This document shows positions 27,635 to 36,454 of a stretch of 64,000 nt of DNA, piece after piece (position 1 is the stretch's first letter; each line of letters begins with the position of its first letter). The notes under the pieces are model-generated. The model was not told where the DNA came from and did not search any database. It worked only from the letters and a program-made list of their open reading frames with translations. This DNA is from Polynucleobacter sp. TSB-Sco08W16 (GTDB lineage: Bacteria > Pseudomonadota > Gammaproteobacteria > Burkholderiales > Burkholderiaceae). Made by a program: the position numbers and the translations under genes. Location: contig NZ_CP061291.1 of assembly GCF_018687455.1 (NCBI RefSeq), forward strand, positions 1,364,001 through 1,428,000, given 5' to 3'.

Positions 27635-28324
27635 ATGAACGTTGATCAATCTGAAATCGCCAAATTTAGCGCCCTAGCCCATCGCTGGTGGGATCCCAAC
27701 AGCGAGTTCAAGCCTTTGCATGCAATCAACCCATTGCGTCTCAATTGGATTAAATCCATCGTCAATCTAGAGGGTAAAAAAGTAGTTGATATTGGTTGCG
27801 GTGGCGGCATTCTGGCGGAATCGATTGCTCAATCCGGTGCTGAAACTACCGGGATCGATTTATCTGAAAAAGCACTCAAAGTTGCAGAACTGCATGCGTT
27901 AGAGGTAGGTGCAAAACTGACTTATCGCTCAATCTCAGCAGAAGATTTGGCCAATGAGCAACCTGAGCAATACGATGTTGTGACTTGCATGGAAATGCTT
28001 GAGCATGTCCCTGATCCCGCTTCAGTAGTGCGCGCCTGCGCCAAACTCTGTAAACCGGGCGGCACACTCTTTTTTAGCACCCTCAATCGCAGCCCAAAGT
28101 CCTACTTATTTGCCATTATTGGCGCCGAGTACATCCTCAGGTTGCTACCAAAAGGCACTCACGAATATAAAAAATTCATCAAACCCTCTGAATTGGTCGC
28201 GTTCACTCGCAATGCGGGATTAGAGATGATGGGCATGAAAGGGCTCAGCTATAACCCACTGACTCAGGTGTATAGCTTGAATGATGATGTAGATGTGAAC
28301 TACATGATTGCGGTGCGGAAATAA
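27635..28324 (+). CDS. ubiG: Ubiquinone biosynthesis O-methyltransferase
   Basis: SAM-dependent enzyme making both O-methylations in ubiquinone synthesis. The N-terminus EIAKFSALAHRWWDPNSEFKPLHAINPLRL is diagnostic. The SAM-binding motif is VVDIGCGGGILAESIAQSGAETTGIDLS (residues about 49-76) and the VTCMEMLEHVPDP motif follows. The 229 residues match. It is followed eight bases later by gph, the common pairing. Confidence 0.96.
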   Translation: MNVDQSEIAKFSALAHRWWDPNSEFKPLHAINPLRLNWIKSIVNLEGKKVVDIGCGGGILAESIAQSGAETTGIDLSEKALKVAELHALEVGAKLTYRSISAEDLANEQPEQYDVVTCMEMLEHVPDPASVVRACAKLCKPGGTLFFSTLNRSPKSYLFAIIGAEYILRLLPKGTHEYKKFIKPSELVAFTRNAGLEMMGMKGLSYNPLTQVYSLNDDVDVNYMIAVRK

Positions 28325-28332
28325 ACCAAAGC

Positions 28333-29013
28333 ATGACTAACTTATCAAGCCCATACCATGGTGTCTTTTTTGATCTAGATGGCACATTAGCTGATACAGC
28401 GCCGGATTTAGTTGCCGCTACCAATCTACTGCTCATTGCTCGTAATTTAGAGCCTAAACCCTACCAACTGCTTCGCCCTCATGCTTCTGCAGGTGCACGC
28501 GGCTTACTCGAAGGCGCGTTTGGCATCGCTCCAGATCATCCGGATTTCATCCCCTTGCGCGATGAGTTTTTTGCTAATTATGAAAAAGCCTTATTGGTGG
28601 AGAGCAAGTTATTCGACGATATGGATCATTTGCTCGATCAAATGGATCAAGCCAACCTTCCCTGGGGAATAGTGACCAATAAGAGCAAGCGCTTTACGAA
28701 CCCATTAGTAGATTTGCTGGGCTTAAGCCAAAGATCTGCTTCAACCGTTTCTGGCGACACTACGCCACACTCAAAACCACATCCTGAGCCTATTCTGCAT
28801 GCCGCCAGAGAGGCCAACATTGATCCCACAAAATCACTTTATGTGGGCGACGACATTAGAGACGTTTTGGCGGGCAAAGCTGCTGGCATGCAAACGGTCG
28901 CAGCAGCCTATGGCTATTGTGGCTGTAAAGAGCCTCCAGAGGCCTGGGGGGCTGATTTCATCATCCACGCTCCGCTTGATTTATTGCAAATCATCTTCCC
29001 CAGCAAGGGATAA
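28333..29013 (+). CDS. gph: Phosphoglycolate phosphatase (HAD family)
   Basis: HAD hydrolase removing phosphate from 2-phosphoglycolate. Motif I is FFDLDGTLADTAPDL (nucleophile Asp near 13), motif II is WGIVTNKSK, and motif III/IV are KPHPEPILHA and YVGDDIRDVLAGKAAGM. The cap domain is inserted after motif I, as in the Gph subfamily. The 226 residues fit. Its pairing with ubiG supports the name; other HAD substrates cannot be excluded. Confidence 0.88.
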   Translation: MTNLSSPYHGVFFDLDGTLADTAPDLVAATNLLLIARNLEPKPYQLLRPHASAGARGLLEGAFGIAPDHPDFIPLRDEFFANYEKALLVESKLFDDMDHLLDQMDQANLPWGIVTNKSKRFTNPLVDLLGLSQRSASTVSGDTTPHSKPHPEPILHAAREANIDPTKSLYVGDDIRDVLAGKAAGMQTVAAAYGYCGCKEPPEAWGADFIIHAPLDLLQIIFPSKG

Positions 29014-29047
29014 GCAAAGATATTCAACAATTTAAGGCTGGCAGCTT

Positions 29048-29053
29048 TAAAAT
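29048..29053 (+). promoter_or_regulatory. Probable -10 element for tmRNA
   Basis: TAAAAT 24 bases before the mature tmRNA 5' end; a weak TTCAAC lies 19 bases upstream as a possible -35. Confidence 0.4.
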
Positions 29054-29076
29054 AGGGTTTCCAATGCATGAACTCT

Positions 29077-29435
29077 GGGGTCGACATGGTTTCGACGTGG
29101 ATTACAAAGCATCAAGGGCATACCGAGGACCCGTTATCTCGTAAATCAATGGGAATGTAATAACTGCAAACGACGAACGTTTCGCACTAGCCGCTTAATT
29201 GCGGTTGCCCCTGAACTGATTCTCTCTTGGGTCAGCTAGCGAAAGCTAGATCAGGGTCATTTACAAGAGATAAGATCATTTCATGTCACGGGGAATGATT
29301 CGAAAACCTAGTGAATCGTCAGCAAGGAACGTGTCAGTCCGTGCCTAACTGATTAAATCAAACGATATGACTAAGTATGTAGAACTTGTTGTGGAGGATT
29401 TGCGGACGCGGGTTCGATTCCCGCCGACTCCACCA
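29077..29435 (+). ncRNA. ssrA: Transfer-messenger RNA (one-piece)
   Basis: 359-base tmRNA that rescues stalled ribosomes. The 5' end GGGGTCG pairs with CGACTCC before the ACCA 3' end to form the acceptor stem (one G-U pair), and the T arm GGTTCGATTCC is present. The resume codon GCA is at 29166 and the tag reads ANDERFALAA with stop TAA at 29196-29198, the betaproteobacterial form. It is the one-piece type; both tRNA-like halves lie in the same transcript in normal order. Confidence 0.97.
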
Positions 29436-29444
29436 ATTAAAGCA

Positions 29445-29473
29445 AACCCCTCTGATTTTTAGAGGGGTTTTTT
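29445..29473 (+). terminator. Rho-independent terminator of tmRNA
   Basis: AACCCCTCT, 7-base loop, AGAGGGGTT then T run. Its end overlaps the stop codon region of the convergent methyltransferase gene. Confidence 0.9.
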
Positions 29474-30656
29474 ATATAGCAGCCAAACGCCACAAAGAAG
29501 TGATTTCTTTGGCTCTTGCGGCATGCAGCGCATCCGCTCTATCAAACGCTTTTGGATGCTGCGGCTTGGTATCCAATCGAGCTAGCACTTTCAGTCCTGC
29601 AGTCTCAATCCAAGAAAGCAACTCTTCTCTAGTGCGCAAACCTAAGTACTCTGCTAAATCCGACAGAATTAGCCAGCCCTCACCATTAGGCAGCAAATGC
29701 TCCCTGAGCCCTCCAAGGAAACCCTTGAGCATCTGACTATCGGGGTCGTAGACTGCATGCTCTAAAGACGAACTTGGTCGTGCTGGCAACCAAGGTGGGT
29801 TACAAATAACTAGCGCTGCTTTTCCTTCAGGGAATAAATTCGCTTTCAGTATTTCCACGTAAGCATTTAAGTCTAAGCGATCAATGTTGTCTCGTGCACA
29901 GGTTATCGCCCGATCGTCTAAATCGGTTGCCACAATCTTGTCAATTTCTCGCGCAGCCAGCACTACCGATAAGACGCCCGAACCAACGCCAATATCAAAT
30001 GCTGTAGAACTTTGTTTCAATGCAGCTGGCAATGGCGCTTTGAGAACCAGCTCGATATATTCACCACGAACAGGTGAAAAAACACCATAGTGCGGATGAA
30101 TGCGAATCTCTTCATCATCCCTCGCCAGGATGGGCACGCCCTTCTTGCGCCATTCATGAGCGCTTATCACGCCGAGCAATTCTCGCAATGAAATCACATA
30201 CGATTCGGTCTGATGACCATAAGCCTCAAGACAGGCTTGCGTTACATCCGGAGCACGCCTCAGTGAAATAGTGTGATCTGCGTTAACTTGAATAAGCAAC
30301 ATCCCCAGAATTCGAGCTCGTTGCGACTGAGAAAGCCGATGTAGATTAAATGTATCGAGAAGACTTTTCTTTATTACTGATTCAGCTTTTGTATTCTTAT
30401 CTGCTCGCTTAGATTTCTTGGAAGGCTTATCCACCCTTCTTACTAAAGCCTGCAGTAGTTGGCGAGCATTCTGAAAGTCACCTCTATAGAGAATTGCTGT
30501 GCCCTCGCAGGCTAATCTATAGGCTTCATCAGCCGTCAGCGTATCATCACCAATCTGGATTTTTTTGTGTGGGGCAATGCCATTTTCAGAATGCCATTTG
30601 GCAGAGCAAGATTGACCGCCTTCGTCCCAATTGATCATCACGAATTCATCATTCAA
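29472..30656 (-). CDS. Class I SAM-dependent methyltransferase of unknown target
   Basis: The C-terminal half (about residues 200-390) is a methyltransferase-small domain: AFDIGVGSGVLSVVLAA binds SAM and VICNPPWLPARPSS is an NPPW catalytic motif, found in N-methyltransferases that act on glutamine, adenine or guanine amino groups (PrmC and RlmG relatives). The N-terminal 190 residues have no motif I recognise and include a lysine-rich stretch (KPSKKSKRADKNTK). The ATG overlaps the pirin stop as ATGA, so it is the last gene of a four-gene run. The modified molecule cannot be named. Confidence 0.75.
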   Translation of the reverse strand: MNDEFVMINWDEGGQSCSAKWHSENGIAPHKKIQIGDDTLTADEAYRLACEGTAILYRGDFQNARQLLQALVRRVDKPSKKSKRADKNTKAESVIKKSLLDTFNLHRLSQSQRARILGMLLIQVNADHTISLRRAPDVTQACLEAYGHQTESYVISLRELLGVISAHEWRKKGVPILARDDEEIRIHPHYGVFSPVRGEYIELVLKAPLPAALKQSSTAFDIGVGSGVLSVVLAAREIDKIVATDLDDRAITCARDNIDRLDLNAYVEILKANLFPEGKAALVICNPPWLPARPSSSLEHAVYDPDSQMLKGFLGGLREHLLPNGEGWLILSDLAEYLGLRTREELLSWIETAGLKVLARLDTKPQHPKAFDRADALHAARAKEITSLWRLAAI

Positions 30657-31507
30657 GTAGTCACAAAGCGATTGTTTTGATAATCGTCAATTGCCTGCTC
30701 AATTTCAGCGCGGGTGTTCATCACAAAGGGACCATACTGAACGATAGGTTCATGCAGGGGTAATGCTGCGAGTACGATGAATTGCGCTCCATCAACGCCT
30801 GCTTTAGCCTTCAAAAGATCCCCGTCACCCAAAACAATAGCTGCCTGCTTAGGTACAGCCCGCATTGGACCACCAATTTCTAATCCACCCTCATAGATAT
30901 AGACAAATGCATTCAATTCCTTAGGAATGCGATGCTCAAATTCACCGCCGGAAGGTAAATGCACATCCAGAAATAATGGGGCAGTCGTAATTCCTTGGAT
31001 AGGACCCCGAACACTCGCACCATCATTTAGATAAGAGCCTGCTATGACTTTGACTGATCCGCCATTGGCCAAAGTGGTGCTTGGAATATCTTCTACCTGA
31101 ATGTCTTTATAGCCAGGCGTCTTCATCTTTTCTATTGCAGGCAAATTAATCCACAACTGAAAGCCGCGCATTGCTCCGCTAACCTGCTGGGGCATCTCAG
31201 AATGAATGATGCCGCGCCCAGCTGTCATCCATTGCACTCCACCAGATTTCAGATGTCCTTGATTGCCTAAATGATCCTCATGCAACATGTGGCCTTCCAG
31301 CATATAAGTCACTGTCTCAAAGCCACGATGGGGATGAGCTGGAAAGCCCGCCACATAATCATTGGGATCATTCGATGAAAACTCATCAAGCATCAAGAAA
31401 GGATCTAGCCTCACCTGCTGCTGACCTCCTAGACTACGGCGTAGTTTTACGCCGGCGCCATCAGAGGTTGCAATGCCAGGAATAACAGCTTGTATGTTGC
31501 GGATCAT
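30653..31507 (-). CDS. Pirin family protein
   Basis: Bicupin protein; relatives include quercetinase-active YhhW and redox-responsive pirins. The metal-binding cupin signature AHPHRGFETVTYMLEGHMLHEDHLGN and GIIHSEMP are visible in the first half. The frame is open to 31561, inside the upstream gene, but the ATG at 31507 leaves a 22-base spacer and gives a normal 284-residue pirin beginning MIRNIQAV. It sits between an AhpD/CMD-like gene and the methyltransferase. The function in this organism is open. Confidence 0.88.
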   Translation of the reverse strand: MIRNIQAVIPGIATSDGAGVKLRRSLGGQQQVRLDPFLMLDEFSSNDPNDYVAGFPAHPHRGFETVTYMLEGHMLHEDHLGNQGHLKSGGVQWMTAGRGIIHSEMPQQVSGAMRGFQLWINLPAIEKMKTPGYKDIQVEDIPSTTLANGGSVKVIAGSYLNDGASVRGPIQGITTAPLFLDVHLPSGGEFEHRIPKELNAFVYIYEGGLEIGGPMRAVPKQAAIVLGDGDLLKAKAGVDGAQFIVLAALPLHEPIVQYGPFVMNTRAEIEQAIDDYQNNRFVTT

Positions 31508-31529
31508 TGATAGACGATTGATCTTCCAA

Positions 31530-32081
31530 TTAAGCCGGTGGATGATCTTCTGGATTGACATCCAAAGCGATTAAGAAACGAGACACCATGTTGTATGCAG
31601 CAATCACCGTTACCAGCTCGACTGTATCGGTGCTACCCAACTCTTTTTGTAAGCGCTTCATTAACTCAGGGTCAACTTTGATATTGCGGGTCATCTGAAA
31701 AGTCAGATCAGCAGCATCATTCTCCACTTGAGAGAAGAGATTTTTAGGGAAAGATGCTTGCCCAATTAAACGCAAAGCCTGAACTTGCTCTTCGGTGCCG
31801 CCAGCCTTTTTAAACGGAGGCGCATGATGAAAGAATTCATATTCAGCGCCATTTAAAACAGCAACACCACACATTGCCAACTCCCTTAGCTTAGGGTCCA
31901 AGGACAGATTATTGCGAATCTCACCAATAAAATGATTCCAGCCTTCGGCAATCGGCACACTATGCAATAGCATGCGATCTAGGTTGATAAATTGACCGCC
32001 GCGTCTTTGACGAATCGCAGCCACTAACTCAGCAGGCTCAGCCAAATCCATTGGCTGGTAAGGAATTAAACGTTCTGACAT
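31530..32081 (-). CDS. Carboxymuconolactone decarboxylase/AhpD-like protein
   Basis: All-helical AhpD fold of 183 residues, with LDPKLRELAMCGVAVLNGAEYEFFHHAPPFKKAG as the family core (about 77-110). AhpD-type peroxidase activity needs a CxxC pair, which is not seen: the core holds a single Cys in AMCGVA and Glu/His residues instead, closer to carboxymuconolactone-decarboxylase-like proteins. It is nine bases downstream of a Bug-type binding protein and upstream of pirin, suggesting one operon. Reaction unknown. Confidence 0.8.
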   Translation of the reverse strand: MSERLIPYQPMDLAEPAELVAAIRQRRGGQFINLDRMLLHSVPIAEGWNHFIGEIRNNLSLDPKLRELAMCGVAVLNGAEYEFFHHAPPFKKAGGTEEQVQALRLIGQASFPKNLFSQVENDAADLTFQMTRNIKVDPELMKRLQKELGSTDTVELVTVIAAYNMVSRFLIALDVNPEDHPPA

Positions 32082-32090
32082 AAATACTTT

Positions 32091-33092
32091 CTATTGAGCA
32101 GTTTCTTTAATATTGTTTTCAATGACGAACTTACCCCAGATAGCAATTTGCTTGCCAATAAAGTCGCGCAATGTATCTGGAGGGCCACCAATAATTTCAA
32201 TTCCCTGCGCCTTGAACTTCGCAGCAACCGCAGGATTTTTTAATACCTTATTCAATGCTTTATTCATCGCATCAACTAATGCAGGAGGCGTCTTGCCTGG
32301 AGCCAGTACTGCCCACCATGCTGGTGCGCTGAAGCCTGGGAAGCCACTCTCTGCAATGGTTGGAACATTTGGCAATGCTGGTGATCGTTTAGCAGTAGTA
32401 ATGACCAAAGGAATAACGCCGCCACTCTCAATATGAGGTTTCACCAAAAACTCAGAGCCTACCGCTAACTCAACTTGGCCACCCAATACGTCCTGCATCA
32501 AGGGGCCGCCACCACGATAAGGAATGTGATTCCAATCAAAGCCGGCTTGCTTAGCTAAACGCGCCATCGCAAGGTGACCTAAGCTACCAATACCGATTGA
32601 ACCATAGCTAAATTGCTTGCCTGTTTTAGAGAGTTCGACTAACTGCTTAAAACTGGTGATACCGGATTTTTTACTGGCAACGAGCACCATAGGTGAAGTC
32701 CCCACCAAAATGATTGGGGCAATGTCTTTGATGGTGTCGTAGGGAAGCTTATCTTTTAAGCTTGGATTAACACCGTGAGTATCAAAAACTACCGCAAAGG
32801 TGTAACCATCAGGATCGGAGCGAGTCATTGCAGAAGTTCCAATCACCCCTGATGCGCCACCCACGTTTTCCACGATGACGTTTTGCTTTAATTCAGACTG
32901 CAAAGCAGGAGCCAAAATACGGGCCACTTGATCAACTGATCCCCCAGGTGGGAAAACAGCAATTAAACGAATGGGTTTTTGGGTCGGCCAAGCGCCAGTC
33001 CCTGTTGTTTGAGCTAAAACAAGGCTACTTAGCCCAAGCGTTAATAAAACGAGAAACAGGGCTCTTTTGGCCATTTTTGCGAGATCCAGCAT
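32091..33092 (-). CDS. Bug/TctC-type periplasmic solute-binding protein (1 of 3)
   Basis: Periplasmic binding protein of the tripartite tricarboxylate transporter class, the family hugely expanded in Burkholderiales. The signal peptide covers about residues 1-27. The mature protein starts with the family pattern WPTQKPIRLIAVFPPGGSVDQVARILAPAL. IPYRGGGPLMQDVLGGQVEL and PNVPTIAESGFPGFSAPAWWAVLAPGKTP follow. The ATG has AAGGAG seven bases upstream. No TctA or TctB permease gene lies in the window, so it must work with a distant permease or as a sensor. Ligand unknown. Confidence 0.92.
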   Translation of the reverse strand: MLDLAKMAKRALFLVLLTLGLSSLVLAQTTGTGAWPTQKPIRLIAVFPPGGSVDQVARILAPALQSELKQNVIVENVGGASGVIGTSAMTRSDPDGYTFAVVFDTHGVNPSLKDKLPYDTIKDIAPIILVGTSPMVLVASKKSGITSFKQLVELSKTGKQFSYGSIGIGSLGHLAMARLAKQAGFDWNHIPYRGGGPLMQDVLGGQVELAVGSEFLVKPHIESGGVIPLVITTAKRSPALPNVPTIAESGFPGFSAPAWWAVLAPGKTPPALVDAMNKALNKVLKNPAVAAKFKAQGIEIIGGPPDTLRDFIGKQIAIWGKFVIENNIKETAQ

Positions 33093-33180
33093 CGATTGTC
33101 TCCTTTGAATAAGACCTCAAGATTACCACCCCCATGGGCCATTTGCTCGATAATGCAGGGGTAGCTTGAAGAGAGAAAAC

Positions 33181-33951
33181 ATGAAGTCGATTCTGAACAT
33201 TGCCGCCTATTTATTTGTCAGCCTAGATGAGCTGCCAAATCTGCGCACCAAAATGCTCGAAGAATGCAATTCTAGGGGCTTAAAAGGCACCATCTTACTC
33301 ACCGGTGAAGGCATCAATTTGTTTCTGGCAGGCAAGGCAGATGAGTTACGCGGCTTTCTAGATTGGCTTCGTACAGATGAGCGGTTTGCTCCGCTGCAGG
33401 CAAAAGAAAGCTGGTCGGACGATCAGCCTTTCAAAAAAATGCTCATCAAGCTCAAGAATGAAATCATTCGCATGAACCACCCGACCATTCAGCCTGAGAA
33501 AGGTCGGGCCAATTTCATTTCACCCAAAAAATTACAAGAGTGGCTAGATCGTGGAACCGATGACTTGGGTCGCCCCGTAGTCATGGTTGATACCCGCAAT
33601 GCATTTGAAGTGGACTATGGCACCTTTGAAAACGCCTTGCATTTCAATATTGAAAAGTTCACTGAATTTCCGGCGGCGATTTCAGCACACAAAGAAGCAT
33701 TGGCCGATAAAACCCTGGTGAGCTTTTGCACGGGCGGCATTCGCTGTGAGAAATCAGGGCTCTACATGCGAGAAATCGGCATGGAGCACAGCTATCAGCT
33801 AGAGGGAGGCATCCTTAAGTACTTCGAGGAAGTGGGTTCTGCACACTATCAGGGCAGCTGCTTTGTCTTTGATGAGCGAGAAGCTTTGGAGCCCAATCTA
33901 GCCTCCATCCCTGTGGAGCACTCTATTCGGAAAAAGCTCAAAACCGGGTGA
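33181..33951 (+). CDS. trhO: tRNA uridine(34) hydroxylase (rhodanese-like)
   Basis: TrhO/YceA family, which makes 5-hydroxyuridine at position 34 of tRNAs. The N-terminal ferredoxin-like part has GTILLTGEGINLFLAG. The rhodanese domain has VMVDTRNAFEVDYGTF, and the active-site cysteine is in FCTGGIRCEKSG near residue 187. The ATG at 33181 with GAGAG just upstream is chosen over the TTG at 33166; it gives 256 residues. It is divergent from the Bug gene at 32091. Confidence 0.9.
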   Translation: MKSILNIAAYLFVSLDELPNLRTKMLEECNSRGLKGTILLTGEGINLFLAGKADELRGFLDWLRTDERFAPLQAKESWSDDQPFKKMLIKLKNEIIRMNHPTIQPEKGRANFISPKKLQEWLDRGTDDLGRPVVMVDTRNAFEVDYGTFENALHFNIEKFTEFPAAISAHKEALADKTLVSFCTGGIRCEKSGLYMREIGMEHSYQLEGGILKYFEEVGSAHYQGSCFVFDEREALEPNLASIPVEHSIRKKLKTG

Positions 33952-34032
33952 GATAAGCCCAATATCTGCCATAAATAGTAAAATCTCGAAGCTGTATTAC
34001 ATAAATAACTAACAACAAACTGGACTTGAGAC

Positions 34033-35025
34033 ATGTCTAAAATTATTCATCGGCACGCGCCGATTTTTTTATCCTTTGTGATCTTTGCTGTTTCAGCTCT
34101 GACTAGTCATTTTGTCAGCGCCCAGAGCGCCTATCCAACTAAAACCATTCGCTTAATTGCCCCAGTATCCGCTGGCGGAGGTTTAGATAACATCGCACGT
34201 GCTGTAGCTGAGCGACTATCCAAAGGATTGGGTCAAAGCGTCATTGTTGATAACTTATCTGGTGGTGGTGGTGCAATTGCAGCACAAACAACCGCTAAGG
34301 CAGCACCTGATGGCTACACACTCATGATTGCATATGTGGGCACCCATGGAACCAATCCTGCAGTGCGTAAACTCAATTACGATGCCGTGAAAGACTTCAC
34401 ACCGATTGGCATGATTGGCGCTACTCCAAACGTACTCATCGTCAACAACAAAGTTCCTGCAAAAAATTTAGCAGAGTTTGTTGCGTACGCCAAAAAGAAT
34501 CCTGCTAAATTAAGCTACGGCAGCTCGGGCCCTGGAACGCTTACCCACTTAGGCATGGAGCAATTCAAGATGGCGTCCGGTATTTTTATGGTTCATGTAC
34601 CCTACCGTGGAATTGCACCTGCCTTTACCGACATCATTGGCGGTCAAACTGACGCCATGTTCCCAACTTTATTCGCAGCCATTCCTTATATTCAAACTGG
34701 TCGGGTTAGGGCCTTAGCTGTAACCGGTCAAAAGCGCAGCCCTACCGAACCCAACGTGCCCACTTTTAAAGAATTGGGTTATCCAGGATTTGATGGTCAG
34801 CAATGGTATGGCATTGCAGGGCCCGCTAACCTCCCTGAACCGATCGTCACCAAGATCAATGCGGAGTTGAACAAGGTACTTGCAAGCCCAGAATTTGCAG
34901 AAAAAATGGCAAGTGAAGCCATGACTGTGATGCCAATGACTCCACAACAATTTAACAATTACATCAAAGAAGATATTGCGCGCTGGACTAAGGTCGCTAA
35001 AGATCGCCATATTGAAATTGAATAA
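34033..35025 (+). CDS. Bug/TctC-type periplasmic solute-binding protein (2 of 3)
   Basis: 330 residues with a signal peptide of about 30 residues ending near VSAQ. The mature start is the usual SAYPTKTIRLIAPVSAGGGLDNIARAVAERL, followed by HVPYRGIAPAFTDIIGGQTDAMF and PNVPTFKELGYPGFDGQQWYGIAGPANLPE. It opens a plus-strand operon with an MmgE/PrpD protein 34 bases downstream, so its ligand is probably the substrate or relative of that pathway (a di- or tricarboxylic or hydroxy acid). No permease gene is adjacent. Confidence 0.92.
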   Translation: MSKIIHRHAPIFLSFVIFAVSALTSHFVSAQSAYPTKTIRLIAPVSAGGGLDNIARAVAERLSKGLGQSVIVDNLSGGGGAIAAQTTAKAAPDGYTLMIAYVGTHGTNPAVRKLNYDAVKDFTPIGMIGATPNVLIVNNKVPAKNLAEFVAYAKKNPAKLSYGSSGPGTLTHLGMEQFKMASGIFMVHVPYRGIAPAFTDIIGGQTDAMFPTLFAAIPYIQTGRVRALAVTGQKRSPTEPNVPTFKELGYPGFDGQQWYGIAGPANLPEPIVTKINAELNKVLASPEFAEKMASEAMTVMPMTPQQFNNYIKEDIARWTKVAKDRHIEIE

Positions 35026-35058
35026 ATCACCCATTAAGAAATCAGACTAGGAAAATAT

Positions 35059-36432
35059 ATGTCCCACGCAATTGCCGCAGCAGCCGATCTCAACGCGCCA
35101 CCAGTTACAAAAATTCTGGCAGAGTTTGTTACCTCACATCCAAGCCAAGGCTGGACTCCAGAAGTAGATCATGAGGCCCATCGCACATTTTTGAATTGGT
35201 TGGGTTGCGCCATTGGCGCAGCCAACCATGAAAGCGTTGAATCCTCTTTGGCTGCCATTCGTGAATTTCAACCTGCTGCCCAAGCTAGCATTCTTGGTCG
35301 CAAAGACAAAGTGGACATGGGCGGCGCTGCCCTCATCAATGGCATTAGCTCTCACACCTTTGACTTTGATGACACACACCTCAAAACAGTGATTCATCCT
35401 GCAGGCCCAGTGGCTTCAGCCATCTTGGCATTAGGTGAGCATATCAATGCAAATGGTCGTCAAATCATCGACTCCCTCATTTTGGGTATTGATGTTGCCT
35501 GTCGTGTTGGCAATGCGATGTACCCTGACCACTATCACCGTGGCTGGCACATCACTGGCTCCACCGGAATGCTGGGATCAGCTGCAGCTTGCTCTCGCAT
35601 GATGGGTCTTGACCTACAAAAAACAACTATGGCCTTAGGCATTGCTGCTTCACAGCCAGTTGGTATGCGTGAACAGTTTGGCACGATGACCAAACCTTTC
35701 CACCCAGGTGGCGCAGCACGTGCCGGTCAACTCTCGGCAATGTTGGCTAAGCATGGCTTCACAGCCAGCCCTAAAGCACTCGAAGCAGGTCGCGGTTATA
35801 TGCAAACCGTTTCCACAAAATGTGACTGGACTGAAATTGATCGCGCCCTCGGAAAATCATTTGAGATTTCTTTAAATACCTACAAACCTTTTGCTTGCGG
35901 TATCGTGATCCACCCAGCAATTGATGCTTGCGCACAATTACGCGCCCAAGGAGTTAAGGCAGAAGATGTTGAGCGTATTGAATTACGTGCACATCCACTC
36001 GTACTTGAACTCACTGGCAAGAAAACACCTAAGGATGGTCTCGAAGGTAAATTTAGTGTGTATCACGGCTGCGCTGTTGGCTTAATTTTTGGTCAAGCAG
36101 GTGAAGGTGAATACGCTGATGACATCGTGAACCGCCCCGATGTTGTTGCCTTACGCGCAAAAGTAAATGCCACAACCGATACCTCTATTAGCGAAGCTTC
36201 AGTTGACGTTAAAGCCTTCTTAAATGATGGCAAAGAAGTTCATATCTTTGTGAAGAATGCGATTGGTTCCGTTGAAAACCCAATGAGCGATGCCAATTTA
36301 GAGCAGAAGTTCACTAGCTTGGCTGAGCCTATCATTGGCAAAGAGAAAACCCGTCAACTGATTTCTGCTTTATGGAAATTAGGTCAAGCAGCCGATCTTA
36401 AGCGGATCCTAAGCCTTTGCACACCTGACTAA
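35059..36432 (+). CDS. MmgE/PrpD family dehydratase/isomerase
   Basis: Family of iron-sulfur-free dehydratases and related enzymes, including 2-methylcitrate dehydratase (PrpD), cis-aconitate decarboxylase and iminodisuccinate epimerase. The 457 residues include the FDFDDTHLKTVIHPAGPVASAILALGEH stretch (about 98-125), the YHRGWHITGSTGMLGSAAA motif, and FKPFACGIVIHPAIDA-like KPFACG. It lies between a Bug protein and a D-2-hydroxyacid dehydrogenase with gaps of 33 and 22 bases. The prpB and prpC genes are absent here, so it is probably not the methylcitrate-cycle enzyme; the substrate is unknown. Confidence 0.85.
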   Translation: MSHAIAAAADLNAPPVTKILAEFVTSHPSQGWTPEVDHEAHRTFLNWLGCAIGAANHESVESSLAAIREFQPAAQASILGRKDKVDMGGAALINGISSHTFDFDDTHLKTVIHPAGPVASAILALGEHINANGRQIIDSLILGIDVACRVGNAMYPDHYHRGWHITGSTGMLGSAAACSRMMGLDLQKTTMALGIAASQPVGMREQFGTMTKPFHPGGAARAGQLSAMLAKHGFTASPKALEAGRGYMQTVSTKCDWTEIDRALGKSFEISLNTYKPFACGIVIHPAIDACAQLRAQGVKAEDVERIELRAHPLVLELTGKKTPKDGLEGKFSVYHGCAVGLIFGQAGEGEYADDIVNRPDVVALRAKVNATTDTSISEASVDVKAFLNDGKEVHIFVKNAIGSVENPMSDANLEQKFTSLAEPIIGKEKTRQLISALWKLGQAADLKRILSLCTPD

Positions 36433-36454
36433 ATTTAAAAAAGAGTAAATATCA

